A stretch of DNA of 64,000 nucleotides. It comes from Lepidodermella squamata (taxonomy: Eukaryota > Gastrotricha). The stretch is from positions 62,001 through 126,000 of the forward strand of contig JBLDXI010000059.1 of the NCBI GenBank assembly GCA_047495785.1. The letters run 5' to 3'. The notes under the pieces were generated by a model, which had not been told where the DNA came from, searched no databases, and saw nothing but the letters and a program-made list of their open reading frames with translations. Below, piece by piece: positions 47,501 to 58,292 of the stretch; the stretch's first letter is position 1; each line of letters starts with the position of its first letter. Position numbers and translations under genes: made by a program.

Positions 47501-48044
47501 AACCGGAAATTTAGAGCTGTTGCGTTTGCTTAAAAACATTGGTCTTGCTAGTTCGAATATGCGAGATAATTCCGGAATGTCGGCGGTCATGTTCGCTGTT
47601 GCCAGGGGTCACACCGAAGCAGTAAGACTAGTAATGAACAACGATAATATCACCGCGTACCACGATCCGAGAGGCTTGAATGTTTTAATGTTGGCAGCGG
47701 AGAACGACGACGGGCCAACTTGTTCTGCTCTCCTTATCGATCAATTAGCCAGCACGCAACTTCAAAACGAACGCGATCGTCTCGGCCGAACGGCGCTGAT
47801 CATCGCTGTTCGCAATTTGAATCGCACGGATGGTTACGATGCTGCATCAGCGCTGCTTGACAACATTCAAACGCTACGACAGCAGGATCAGTCAGAGATA
47901 CTTAATGCCAGAGAAATGGCTGTTGAAAGGCCCACGGCGATGAAAATTGCAGCGTCTAGAGGGCTTCGAAACCTAGCTAGACGGCTCTTCTCCATGGGTG
48001 CTAACGATGACACGTGTAAAGATCCCGCCTGTTCAGGCAACTGA
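41520..48044 (+). CDS. Secreted fusion: sushi - trypsin (S1) - sushi - about 26 ankyrin repeats
   Basis: Eight exons: 41520-41826, 41876-42104, 42157-42901, 43132-45012, 45135-45505, 45555-45709, 46557-47368 and 47421-48044, giving 1707 aa. All phases agree. Residues 1-23 form a signal peptide, and sushi 1 spans about 28-98. The S1 protease begins at the zymogen site K121-ISGG and keeps His167 (TAAHC), Asp223 (YDFALVKL) and Ser334 (GGDSGGP). Asp328 at the pocket base predicts cleavage after Arg or Lys. A Thr/Arg-rich linker precedes sushi 2 (about 423-485). From about 490 to 1700 run ankyrin repeats (GATPLHVAAK, GRTPLMFAA, ALMMAAKTGN), with N-glycosylation sequons. There is no membrane segment. 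The intron at 42902-43131 interrupts sushi 2, tying both halves together. A cascade protease with a repeat-based docking domain is my inference. Confidence 0.9.
45710..46556 (+). other. Outsized 847-nt intron of the protease-ankyrin gene
   Basis: Other introns of this gene are 49 to 230 nt. This one, donor GTAAAG and acceptor ATCTAG, is phase 1 and its exons read through in frame. It contains a minus-strand open stretch (about 45827-46090) without an ATG start and with no recognised domain. It may hold an old insertion. Confidence 0.6.
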
Positions 48045-48722
48045 TTTCAGCCTTGTGCCTCGTATACCAGCTGCTATTAAATGCTATTTATGTAAATTCA
48101 ATCAATTTCGAAGAATCTTCTCCTGCAAATGATGTTCCGTATTGTTCCAATAGTAGCCCAGTCGCTAATAATCCCCCATTCCTATATATCGCCAATAGTA
48201 GCCCAGGTTTGAGGGGTAGAGTCGGTTCGAAAAGCATTAAAAATGAACAATTCACCACAATTAATAATTTTTAAATTTTTAAATTTTTTAAAGTCATAGG
48301 CTGCTAAAAGCGTTAAAAAATTGCGTATCTTTCATCTCCAAGTTCACCCAAGAAAATAAAAATTCTCACGGTAGAGAACCCTGGTAAAATCCGATGGATT
48401 GTTCATTGTTCGGTAATTTAGGCTATTTTACCTGCTTCAACTGGATTTCCTCTTATTGGTTCTTTCTTTTTGACCACTTTCATAGTTGAAGCGATTCCAT
48501 TCTGACTCCACATTTCCCTGTAATTGCCTCCTTTCTTTGAGTGGAACGCCATGTAAAAACTCGTAAAAATCAGCCAACTTTATTCATAAATTAACAATGA
48601 GTTTTGATGCCGAGTTTTGAAAATAATATAATTCAACGATAAAATATCCAAAAAGGCGACAAGAAAGAAAAATTAGTCTCTGAATAGTTTTCCAGTTATT
48701 ATCGAGTTTTGAAAGACCGAAA
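48045..48722. other. Convergent intergenic region
   Basis: AT-rich. A 15-base motif, CCAATAGTAGCCCAG, occurs at about 48147 and again at about 48190. No gene seen. Confidence 0.4.
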
Positions 48723-49714
48723 TTAGTCGGAGTTTTTAATCATGATCTGAACCAGCAGCTTTTCGATTTCGCAAACAGGAGTTTCGTTGCTTGGACCTGG
48801 CTCTTGTAAACGAAGCCTCTTCGCCCTTTTCGCACGAGACTTGTTAAGCTCGGCATCATTATTCGGAATTGCCAAGTTCGTCTTATTGAGCTCACTGCGT
48901 TCTGGAAATTAAGATGAATAATAATCAAGCTGAAATAGATATCCGCAAAATACCGTTGGAGTAAATAGTCGACAGACGAGATGATGGGAAGAAATCAACG
49001 CAATCGCGCGAGCGTTTCCGATTCGAACCTGAAATATGAGCCATAATTATACAACACTGAATTTTACGATCACAGGCCTACCAGGTATCGGGGTAGAAAA
49101 CTTTATTCCAGAGTTGCTTTCTGTTTGATTTTTCTCTGGCGATTCCGCAAAATTGAAGGCTAGAAAAATTGCCGTCATATAGTCGATAATCCTGCGAGAA
49201 ATCTCATCAGCCTACCTAACTGGGGTACTTCATCTTTCGTGAACGGTTCAATTAGTGACGATTCCGCTTGTTGTGAAGAGACAGGGCGGTGTATACTTTC
49301 GGCTTCGCGTTGTCGTAAGGCAGATGCAAATGCTTCGAACTGCAATGTAAATAGGTATCATGATTTAAGACAGGTCTCCAGGTAATTTATGCAGTCACCT
49401 GAATTCGGCGTTCCGCTTCAATGACATCTTCAATTTCTTTGTCGTCAACGAAGCGGCTCATTTCAGGGCTCGGAAGCAAATCGCTAGACGAGTTTCCGTT
49501 TTCATCGCCAGGACGAATTGCGGAAACTGACCATTGACTGGTGATTACGGGTTTTCTTGTGTTTGCAGCTAAAACCGAAGATATAATTTACAAGTGACCA
49601 GAAAAACGAAAAAGATCACAAACTATAAATAGTTGATTCTAATATTTTCATGTCCTTTTTCAAGCTCGCCATGATAGCTGAGTCTTTGGTTCCGTTTTCA
49701 CGATTTGCAGCCAT
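48723..49714 (-). CDS. Unidentified 239-aa protein, six exons, downstream neighbour of SDE2
   Basis: Exons 49624-49714, 49399-49568, 49245-49339, 49082-49191, 48954-49028 and 48723-48901, all phase-consistent with introns of about 50 to 60 nt. It has a hydrophilic N-terminus with a short helix (MASLKKDMKILESTIY), an acidic helix (DDKEIEDVIEAERRIQFEAFASALRQRE), a possible amphipathic segment (IIDYMTAIFLAFNFAE), and a basic nuclear-type region (KSRAKRAKRLRL) before an acidic end. I do not recognise the family. The third intron uses a less typical donor (GTTCAC). The start codon lies 123 nt beyond the SDE2 stop, on the same strand. That spacing hints at co-expression or an operon, but nothing else supports it. 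Confidence 0.6.
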
Positions 49715-49837
49715 TAATGAAAACAAACGCCCTATTCATAGAAAATTACAAGTATTTGTAGAAACATGAACGAAATCGTTTTATTCTCAGTGTTTAAATT
49801 TTATTATCAAACAGAAAGCAACAAAGATCGAATTTCA

Positions 49838-51066
49838 TTATTTGATTTTCCGTTTTTTCGCAGGCTTCGCCACAACAGCAGGCTTCTTGGGAGGTGGTGG
49901 ATGCTTCACTTCCCACAACCGCCTTGCTCGTTCTGATAAAGTTCCACCACATTTCATATTTCTGCGGCGAAGTTCAGCCTTCAAGTGATCAAGGCCGAAT
50001 TTCTCAAGATCTTCTACCGACTCTATGGGATCGAGGTCAATAGGGTCGAAGACTTTTTCCGGTTCGGGTTCAGCCTTTTCTTTCGCATCTTTGCCTTCAT
50101 CTTTGGTCTCATCTGTGTTATCTGAAGATTGATTCGGTTTTTTATCAGATTTAGCTTCTTTCTCGTCATCAGCTTCGTTTTCAGACAAATCAAGATCAGG
50201 CGGGGGTAGATCATCGAGATTAGAGGATACATCGCTGTCATCGCTGGAGCTAGAAGATAACGCAGACATATCAACGCCAGCCCTGAAAATCGTCAAAAAT
50301 TAAGGATAATTGGGGGCAAATTTGCTAAACAAACCAAGCATCAATGCTTTTCAGCTTCTTAGCCGCGCTGGCCTGATTTGCTAGTTCCGCTTGGCGCTGA
50401 GCTCGTTTCCTCGCTTTTGCCATTCCTGCAAGTGGGCAAAAGTGTGAAAGTTATCCTTCAGCTTTCAACAAACTCAACCTGCTTGTAACGCTGCTTCCAT
50501 CTCTTCAATAACTTCTTCTTTTTGGCGCATGTATTCCTGATCGTCAAAGATATGCTTGGGCTCTTGAAGCAACCGCTCTCGCCTTTCCCGCTTTAGCCTC
50601 TCTTTTTCCATCATTCGATCAGCTGCTTTTGAGAACCATTCCTTCAATTTTTTCTCGTTGTTGACATCTCTCATTCTGCGGCCACTTAGGTCGCGGCAAG
50701 CTTCCTTGTTTTTTGTTTTCTCAATCTGCATGCCAATTGCTCGCAATAAAGAACCGAAGCCCCCCTTGCCACCTTGAAGTTTGCCGCTAACATGGTATAT
50801 GGAGCCGGGCTCGAGGTAGCAGACAGCAGGTGACGCTACAGGGCAACCTCGATTTGTGATCGTCAAGCAGTCCGCCGACAATAATTCCCTCAGCAACGAA
50901 ATTTCTGCCAATGCATCGCTCAGGGGAACATTTTCTCCAGGATTCAGATACCTCGCTACCCTCCTGAATAACAGGTGTTAGACAATAAAAAAAATCAAAG
51001 CAGTTGGTATTGTGTTACTTACTTTTTCAGAGGTGGCAAATCTATCTCGAACAGGGTAAGAGACAT
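49838..51066 (-). CDS. SDE2: SDE2, ubiquitin-like replication-stress and splicing factor
   Basis: Exons 51023-51066, 50479-50963, 50335-50425 and 49838-50282 give 354 aa. Residues 1-80 form a ubiquitin-like domain ending in GG, directly followed by KGGFGSLLRAIG, the invariant SDE2 processing site (cleavage after Gly80). IEKTKNKEACRDLSGRR and a helical Glu/Arg-rich segment follow, as in human SDE2. After an acidic Ser/Asp stretch the C-terminus is a SAP domain (FGLDHLKAELRRRNMKCGGTLSERARRLW) and a basic end (KKRKIK). SDE2 takes part in PCNA-linked DNA-damage response and in pre-mRNA splicing. The two short 5' exons (44 and 91 nt) had to be located by phase. The third donor is GTTTGT. Confidence 0.92.
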
Positions 51067-52404
51067 TAAAATAGAGTAAAATATCTCTCTGCATAAAAAA
51101 ACGTTAAATAGAGCAATTCAACCGACAATGAATAACGAACAACACAGTTCTCTGCTCTGCAGAAACTTCTATTATCCTTTCTAATTTCTCAAGCAAGATT
51201 ATTTCAAAACCTGCAAAGCAAAAATTGTAATTGTAATAATACAGAAGTCTACATTCATTATCGGAAAGACTTCTGGCTCGCATTATAGCTGATAAACCAA
51301 AGTAGCAAACAGTTGGATTTATTGAGTGCGAGGGGAAGGCTCAGTGCTTAGAATGCTTGAAATCTTCAGCCAACTCTAGCTAAAAAATCGAGTCACTGTG
51401 TAGTATGAACACGAGCAAAGTATCGTCAGTCGCCACACTACACAATAATGGGTGGTCACAATAAGATGCATGAGGCGAACATCGCCCCCCCCCCCCTATG
51501 GCTTTTTGAGGCCACCCTGTAGAGGGTTCATTTAATCTTTTGTGGAACTGAGGACTAAGGTAACATTAAATCTACCATCGATCGTCGACCGATGCCTGTC
51601 ATACATGTATTCAAGGTAAGACTTCCTCGATCGCAGTTTACTGGGTCTCCCTTCAATCAGGAGCAGAACGCTGGAAGTCTCGGAGATGTAGCATGAAAAT
51701 AGCTGATAAGAGAAAAGAACCCCAGCGAATTTAACTGCTGGTTGAGCTTTGTTACGCGTCAAATCTGTATGATCCCATTTGCCATTTGGCCATCTAAGAG
51801 CATAACAACTAGGAAGACTTATTAGCCACATGCAACATGCAACCAATTAAATGTTGCTCAACTTCATACTCGCTGTATTCAGCAATAGTCTAGACGACAC
51901 AACACTATCAATAATACAACAACTCTAACGACATTTTATTTCGCAACACGAGAAAAAACCAGAACGGAGGCGAAAAACTTCTTACGCGCCAAATTAAAAA
52001 TTTAAAAAATAATTTTTGGTCAATTTAAATTAGCTGTTATATTTAAACTTTAAAAATCATATTTACTGAAAATAAATGTGAACTGCTACAGCTGACTGTC
52101 CCAAAAATACATTGTTTTTTTCAATTACCGCTGAATCGGATGGGAAATACCTGTAATGCCCTATATATGGAGATATTTTTGCGGTTGTGAGTTTGACCTT
52201 TGCATCTGGTTCGCCTGATAGTCGCGCTGTTATACTTTCGTTCGTTCTATGTAAAATTTACAATGAAACTGGAGACTTTTTTAAATAACTTATAACTTGA
52301 ACATTGAACATATAAACCTAGCAGCTAGTTGCTTTCAGCCTTCAGTTCATTGGCATGAAAACATCTGTATGTTTTTAGAAGAATTTAGTTGGGAAAGTTG
52401 AAGG
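51067..52404. other. Divergent intergenic region between SDE2 and the RING-ankyrin gene
   Basis: No gene recognised. A run of C (about 51486-51496) is the only notable simple sequence. Promoters for both flanking genes should lie here. Confidence 0.4.
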
Positions 52405-53813
52405 ATGTCGGACAATTCTGGTGCCGCTAACAACTCTGCTGTTGTTGCAACATGCCAAGCTAATATTGATTTGGTATGACCTGGAATTAGCGTTAATAAA
52501 AATTCTATTCTGTTGCTCTATATAGGCAATGACTTGTTCGATCTGCTTTGGAATTTACAAAACACCAAAACACCTGCCCTGCTGCTCTCATTCATTTTGT
52601 TTGCCCTGCCTCGAAAGTCTGGTGAAGTCTGATGCCTCTTGCTGGAACGTAATTTGTTGCCCCCAGTGCCGCACGAAAAGCCCCCTGCCATTTGGCGGCG
52701 TTCGATGTAAGTCGGGCCAACTACTATGTAGACCTTGAAACAAATATTGCGCTTTTAGATTTCCAAACCAACATCGCCCTTCAGCAAATTGTTGAAGCGT
52801 GGCAAAACCACCCATCGAAGGCTGATGTTGTTTTGGCTCCTCGAAAGACCTCTGATGCTGACACGTTAACGACTGTAAGCATTCAACTGGACGAACGCCG
52901 AATCAACTCAGAAAATTTCTTGACCGCTGCGAAGAAGGGTGACGTATCAACCGTCTGTCGTTTGGTCCGGAAGTGTGGAAGAGTCTTGTTCAGCGAACGA
53001 GTTGATGATGAAATGGGAAGTACTGGGTTACATCTTGCTGTTCGTTATGGACATGTTCATCTCGTGAAAACAATGCTAAAACTGGATGCTTGGATCGGAA
53101 CGCCGGATAACAAAGAAAACACAGCCTTACATTATGCCGCACGTTTTGGACAAGATGAGATAGCGACTCTTCTCGTGAAAAGTGGCTATGAAGTCGATGT
53201 TGTTGGGGAGCTCTCTCGAACTCCATTTTTGACCGCCGCTGCATTTGGTCATTCAGTTATTGTAAGGCTACTGCTGACAAACGGCGCTAACATTCACGCC
53301 ATCGATTTGTATGGGGCTAATGCGGCGTTGCTTGCCAGCTGGTACGGTAGCGTTTCTGTGTTACATGAGCTGGCTCTTTTCGGTGGCGACTTTACCACGG
53401 CTGATAAATTTGGGAATTTTCCGCTATTTGTCGCAGCCGCGAAGGGTCACGTCGAAGTGGTGGCAATGCTGCTGAACACGGAGGCTGGATTGGTTATCGA
53501 TCAGCGAGGTCTTTCAGATCAAACTGCGCTTCATGCAGCGGCTTCGTTTGGAAATGTCGAAGTTGCCAAGCTTCTGATTCTTCACCGAGCGTCTATGCTC
53601 AAAGATAGCAATGGCATGACTCCCATCGATCTTGCCAGACGTCGTGGTCATCAAAAATTCGTGAGCACGATCACGGATTTTGTGAAAAATACAGGGTATC
53701 ATTCTGTCCTCGAAGCCGAGGAAGTGGACAACTCAAATCACAAGGACGACTGGCTTCGGGCCTATCATTTCGACGCAAATTTTTGGTCTCATAACCCGGC
53801 TGCCGTGCCTTGA
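52405..53813 (+). CDS. RING finger plus ankyrin-repeat protein, probable E3 ubiquitin ligase
   Basis: Exons 52405-52473, 52526-52706 and 52732-53813 give 443 aa. The RING (about 26-75) reads CSIC, then HLPCCSHSFCLPC, then CCPQC, followed by PFGGVR and LETNIALLDFQ, as in TRIM-type RINGs. The C3HC4 ligands are present. About seven ankyrin repeats (TGLHLAVRYGHVHLV, TALHYAARFGQDEIA, TALHAAASFGNVEVA) follow, then a tail of about 50 residues. The second intron is only 25 nt (52707-52731, GTAAGT...ATGTAG); without it the frame breaks right after the RING. RING-ankyrin E3 ligases bind substrates through the repeats. The substrate is unknown. Confidence 0.8.
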
Positions 53814-54763
53814 TATTTTGTTACTCTGACAAAACAAAGAATTTTTTTCATCGTGAGCCGACTGTACGACGACGAATTATTGATATATAATTATATATCA
53901 ACTGAGTGAAGAATATGTGAGCTTGGTAATTTTTTTCTGGATCATTTCCATACTTGTAGTTTGTCTTTCTAAATTTGTACCCGTTCTAAAAGAATTGGCA
54001 ATGATTCTATTGCCATGAATTGATTTCTGATTTCTCTGAATTCGTCCTTTTGTCTTACTACTTGTATACGCTATTGCACATCTATTATTCTTATTATTCT
54101 TATTAATATTTATATTATACACTTTCATTTTGCTGAGACATTGTGCCTTTCATCTCCTGTTGAGGTAGAGATCAAACACCAGTTACACAGTGAGTACACG
54201 ACTAAGGTTCAAATCACGACGAGGTTTATAGAGCTGATGCAAACATTCTGGTAATGCTTGAGTGATTTGATTACTAATCGACTGGTTTTTATTATTATAT
54301 TATTATTATCATTATTATTACTTCTACTACCACTGAGCTGCAAGAGCTTTCAGAGCATGCGCCTTTCCTGTGGTCGGTGTGTATGTTGACGCTTCGAATT
54401 GTGAAAGAAGTGGCGAAAATGATGGTGATGTTGATGAGTTTAAACATGCGGACTTATTCGGTGTAAATCGTTCGTAAAACGAACTAAAAAAGAGATATTA
54501 CCTATCATTCGATTCTATATTACTACAAACAAAATCATTCTAAATACGAACACGCTCACTGCCAGTGAGAAACTATCAGTCTTCCGTCAAACTTGGTGCA
54601 GTACGACGAAATTCGAAAAGTGTATTATAATATAGAGTCGATGATTCTTGAACAGCCCAGTAATTTATAATTTTTTCGATCAAGTGCAAACTTCGAATGA
54701 TCTCCCGAATAAATCACATGGCAACTAATGAATTAAGGCGGATTTTTTTGTCGTAGAAATCGA
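53814..54763. other. Intergenic with an (ATT)n microsatellite
   Basis: A TTATTATTATTA-type tract covers about 54290-54325. No gene recognised. Confidence 0.5.
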
Positions 54764-55551
54764 ATGAATTTACGCAAGCGAAAGCAATCGCCGTATTTTA
54801 GCAACAGAGCCGATTTCGAGTTTTTCAACGCCGACACGTTAACTCTGGCGAAGAAGTTGCTCGGTCAAACTCTGGTGAGTGAACTGAGTTCGTCAGGTCG
54901 AACGTCAGGCGTCATTGTTGAGACTGAAGCGTACCCAGGCGGTCAAGATGAAGCTTCTCATTCGTTCAACGGCAAGCGCACTAACCGCCTCGAGGCTTTG
55001 TATAATCCAGCTGGAACTTTCTACGTCTACTACTGCTATGGCCGGCTTTCCTTGTGCAACATTTCTTCTAATGGTGTGCTCGTGTTTTTTGTTTTTTTTT
55101 GTTCTCCTGTAATTGGCTCGTTATTTTTACGCTAGAACCTGGCGCTGGTGTGTTAATTCGTGCCCTGGAGCCTTGCGACGGCGTTGCGGTAATGAGCGAG
55201 AATCGCGGCGGGGTTACGTCAACATCGCAGGCAATGACAAGCAAGGTCATGAGGCGCGGCACCGGCAGCGGTAGTAGTAGTAATGAAGCCAACAGCGAAA
55301 AAACACTGCGTAATTTGTGTAATGGACCGGCAAAGTTGAGCCAGGCACTGGGTATCACCCGTGAAAACGCAAACCTTCTGAACCTAGCCGGGAGTGATAA
55401 GGTTTATCTCGAGTTAGCGCCTGCTCAGCCGGCTAACAAATTCGAGGTGCACGAGACGACACGCATTGGCATTGACTACGCCGGCGAAGTCTGGCGCAAC
55501 AAGCCGTGGCGATTCTATATCAAAGGATCAAAATTTATCAGCAAAAAATGA
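54764..55551 (+). CDS. MPG: 3-methyladenine (N-methylpurine) DNA glycosylase
   Basis: Exons 54764-55073 and 55136-55551, with a 62-nt phase-1 intron, give 241 aa. It follows the AAG/MPG family closely: ADTLTLAKKLLGQTL, VETEAY with catalytic Glu55 and Tyr57, then His66 (EASHS), spaced as human Glu125, Tyr127 and His136. YVYYCYGRLSLCNIS, LIRALEP, LCNGPAKLSQALGI and the C-terminal WRFYIKGS also match. The enzyme flips out alkylated or deaminated purines and cuts the glycosyl bond at the start of base-excision repair. The middle carries an insert rich in Gly/Ser/Asn, and the N-terminus is short and basic, so it is smaller than human MPG (about 298 aa). The ATG at 54764 is the only plausible start. 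Confidence 0.92.
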
Positions 55552-56670
55552 CTCATGACGCATTTTATATTCAAGCTGGCATATTTTTTTTTATGATTTT
55601 ATCTTCTGTTTTTGTGATAAGCTTGCTCTGATTTCAGCCGGAAATTCATTACAATCATCATTTAATTTGAGTCATTCCGGCGCTGTTTGGATGAAATAAA
55701 ATTGACGATGAACTCGGTTTTACGTGTTTTACACTCAGTAATTTATTTTTTCATTAACACGAATCAAGCCAAGCGCTTTGAAATTTGGCCGGAGAAGAGG
55801 CTTGGATTTTGTGGTAGTTAAAAACATGTTTTTTTGGTGTGATACTATTTGCTCGTGAGAGGCATAAAAGTATTATGTTAAGTCGTTCAAAATAATTGAG
55901 CAGGTGCATTCAGGGTCGAGTCCTTATCGCGGATCCTTATTCAGATAACCGAAGACTTTTCTCGAATTCGAAACCGAGAATTTTTTCCTGATAACGCTAT
56001 TAGTGAGGTATAGAATTACCCGTTGGCTTACGCTGAGTTTTCAGTGAGTGCGATCCAAACCTGAGCAAATGAACTCAAATTAACTCAGTCATTGAATTAA
56101 CTAGATTTTTTTCTTGAATTTATCACAGTCGGAAAACAAAAGCTTTCATGATACAACCAGAGGGGTTCGGCATCTTTGACAATACAGGGTTAGTACACAG
56201 GGTCCGCCTTGAATAAGATCCGACGTCCGGAACTTCTAATACGAGCTTTCGTCATATATGGTAGAGGTTGCGCCTGCGATGATGCCTCAAAACACCAGAC
56301 TTGTCTGGGTGTCTGAACGAAAACACCTGTCGTAGCAATAAAATTATACATTTTACTGTAATTACGAAAACCGCATCATACCTGAGTTCGCTTGCTAGAA
56401 TAATCGGCTAATAACAGGTCGCTTGGAGACTCAAAACAAACATCACAGGGCTGGTAGACTGAACCGATTTTTCGTTAAATTTAGAAGCTAACCGTCTTTT
56501 AGATTTAATTTCAGGCTTTGGGTGTATTTGCGTAACAACAGTTACATCCGCCGTGGGTCCGCCAGTGTCAGTCATTGGCGCCGTGGCCGGAGAACAAACG
56601 CTTTTCGATCGAATCCATCGAAGTGAAAGGCTTTTGTTTGTTCGACTCAGCAAGAAGTTTTAGAATTATT
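55552..56670. other. Intergenic, no gene seen
   Basis: AT-rich DNA between MPG and the LTR element. A minus-strand open stretch near 56408-56653 has no start, domain or splice support. Confidence 0.4.
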
Positions 56671-56893
56671 CTGCAACCTCACTGCGCATCACCTGCCAAT
56701 CGTGTGCTTAAATTATTATTAGCGGGATTTCGCTGTATTTAAGTGTCTGTAAAATTCAGAATGATTAGTTGCTGAACTAACTGTGTCTGAACTGATTTAT
56801 TTCATTGGTGTAAATAGTTGCTTTCACGGAGATTTCTCTCGATTTTCAGAGTTGATTTTGCCGCAGCATTTTCAATCCCTGAACCCAGGTCTC
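56671..56893 (+). repeat. Left LTR-like repeat of a decayed retrotransposon
   Basis: Shares diverged blocks with 58317-58485: CCAATCGTGTGCT, GATTTxGCTGTATTxAAGTG and AATGATTAGTTGCTGAA in the same order. The ends are approximate. TTGGCGCCTAAAC just beyond (56895-56907) could be the tRNA primer-binding site. Sequence drift between the repeats shows an old insertion. Confidence 0.6.
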
Positions 56894-56969
56894 ATTGGCG
56901 CCTAAACTCGTGTTCACTTTCAGCTGCTGAGGTAGGTAGGTTTCGGTAAGTGGAAAATAAATTGACTGT

Positions 56970-57075
56970 GACAAAAAGAGTCACGTCCAACTGGGATCAA
57001 AAGATCTCGCTTATTATAAACAAATTGAAAAGTGATTAAAAAAGTCACGCCCAACTGAGGTCAAGAGATCTCTCG
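56970..57075 (+). repeat. Tandem leader duplication inside the LTR element
   Basis: Two imperfect copies of AGTCACGyCCAACTGrG followed by TCAArAGATCTC, starting at about 56978 and 57043, lie about 65 bases apart between the left LTR and the gag-like ORF. They probably belong to the untranslated leader. Confidence 0.6.
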
Positions 57076-57143
57076 CCGCCTGAAGTGATCAAAATAAACA
57101 TCTTACTAATAATAATAATAAGTGTTCGCAAAATAAAAAAAGG

Positions 57144-58198
57144 ATGTCACACTTCAGACGATCAATTCTTATTCCTCAACCTAATGACCTTGAGCCAGTC
57201 AGAACAACTATGGGTGATAGCACTCGGCTATTCAATGAGAAAATCGAAAAATACGACCCAAAAACACATATTTTTTCAGACTGGATCGACAGCGCAAGTC
57301 AATATTTGGAGGCATGCAAGGTACGAGGAGCCAACAAAAAACTCCTAGCAATCCAAAGTCTCGTCGATGAGAGACGCGCCAAGGTCATTGATGAGGAGTT
57401 AACAAAGAACACTATTTCCTTTGATCAATGCGTTGCCAGACTCAAGAAAATCGAATGCACAGGGATGAGCATAGGTGTTAGCCGAGTTGCCTTGAAACAG
57501 CTCTGTCAAGGCCAGCAATCGCTCGGCGACTTCATCCACCAGCTTGACGCCTTATCAGCCCAGGCATACCCTGAAGATGAACAAAAGAGAAATGAGATTG
57601 CTACCTTCATCCTTGTTGGCGGGATGAAGCCATCGAAGATAAGGGATGAGTTGATTGAGGCCATCAACCAAACGCCAGATCTGCTCTATGCGGAGGCGCT
57701 CAAGATAATTGATAAACAGTCGGCTTGCAAGTCAAAATCGGTCCAAGGGAAGCACATGGATCAAATCATAGCGTGCCAACTCGCGGACCCCACCCCAAAC
57801 AGTCAGCCAAACTTGAAACCAGCCTCAGATGAGATCGATGAATTACGCAAGGAGCTAAGCTTCCTCAGAATGGAATTGGCACGGATGAGACAATTCGAAA
57901 GCCTGCGCACCCAGACGTTGAAGGATCCCGAGCTGAGATGGCAATCATGCAAGATTTTGCATCAGCTTTCCGAAGGCGTATTGGCAGCGGCTTGCAGAGC
58001 GAAATGCGCGGTGAGTGGTACTTTACGAAGTGTAGAAGGAACACGCACGCGACGTCGGAGTGTTGGGGGTCGAGGCGCCTGTCGGTGAAGCCCGAGCGAG
58101 GACTGGAGATGGCGAGCGCGGTGTTGGCGATGACGGAGGCTAAGGTACCGGCAATCCTACAGGCAACTTATGGTAATCAGCTAGGGCGGCGCAACTGA
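57144..58198 (+). pseudogene. Gag-like ORF of a non-autonomous LTR retrotransposon, frameshifted
   Basis: The first frame (57144-58088) encodes a Gag capsid-type protein: FSDWIDSASQYLEACK at the start, LGDFIHQLDALSAQAYP in the middle and a coiled coil (IDELRKELSFLRMELARM) later. Around 57930 the coding signal passes to another frame, which carries a zinc-knuckle remnant (FTKCRRNTHATSEC). The first Cys of that knuckle is Phe, and the other three ligands are kept. There is no protease, reverse transcriptase or integrase before the right LTR, so the element encodes only a broken Gag and would need help from a relative to move. The family (Ty3-like or other) cannot be set. Confidence 0.6.
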
Positions 58199-58292
58199 CA
58201 CATATACGCGTACTTCTGAATTCTTTCGATTTTTGACTACACATTTTTACTCTTAGTTATCTCGTAGATTATATTGGAATATACGTCTCGTC

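Noticed and set aside
41520-48044. Similarity of a secreted ankyrin protein to latrotoxin-type toxins
   Set aside because: It lacks the pore-forming N-terminal region of that family and has a protease domain instead; ankyrin repeats alone do not imply a toxin.
31564-48044. The two large ankyrin genes as a single gene interrupted by the LINE
   Set aside because: The first has its own stop and a non-ankyrin C-terminal domain, and the second starts with its own signal peptide.
57144-58088. Gag-like ORF as a domesticated host gene
   Set aside because: LTR-like repeats flank it and the zinc knuckle is shifted out of frame and mutated, so a decayed retrotransposon is the simpler reading.
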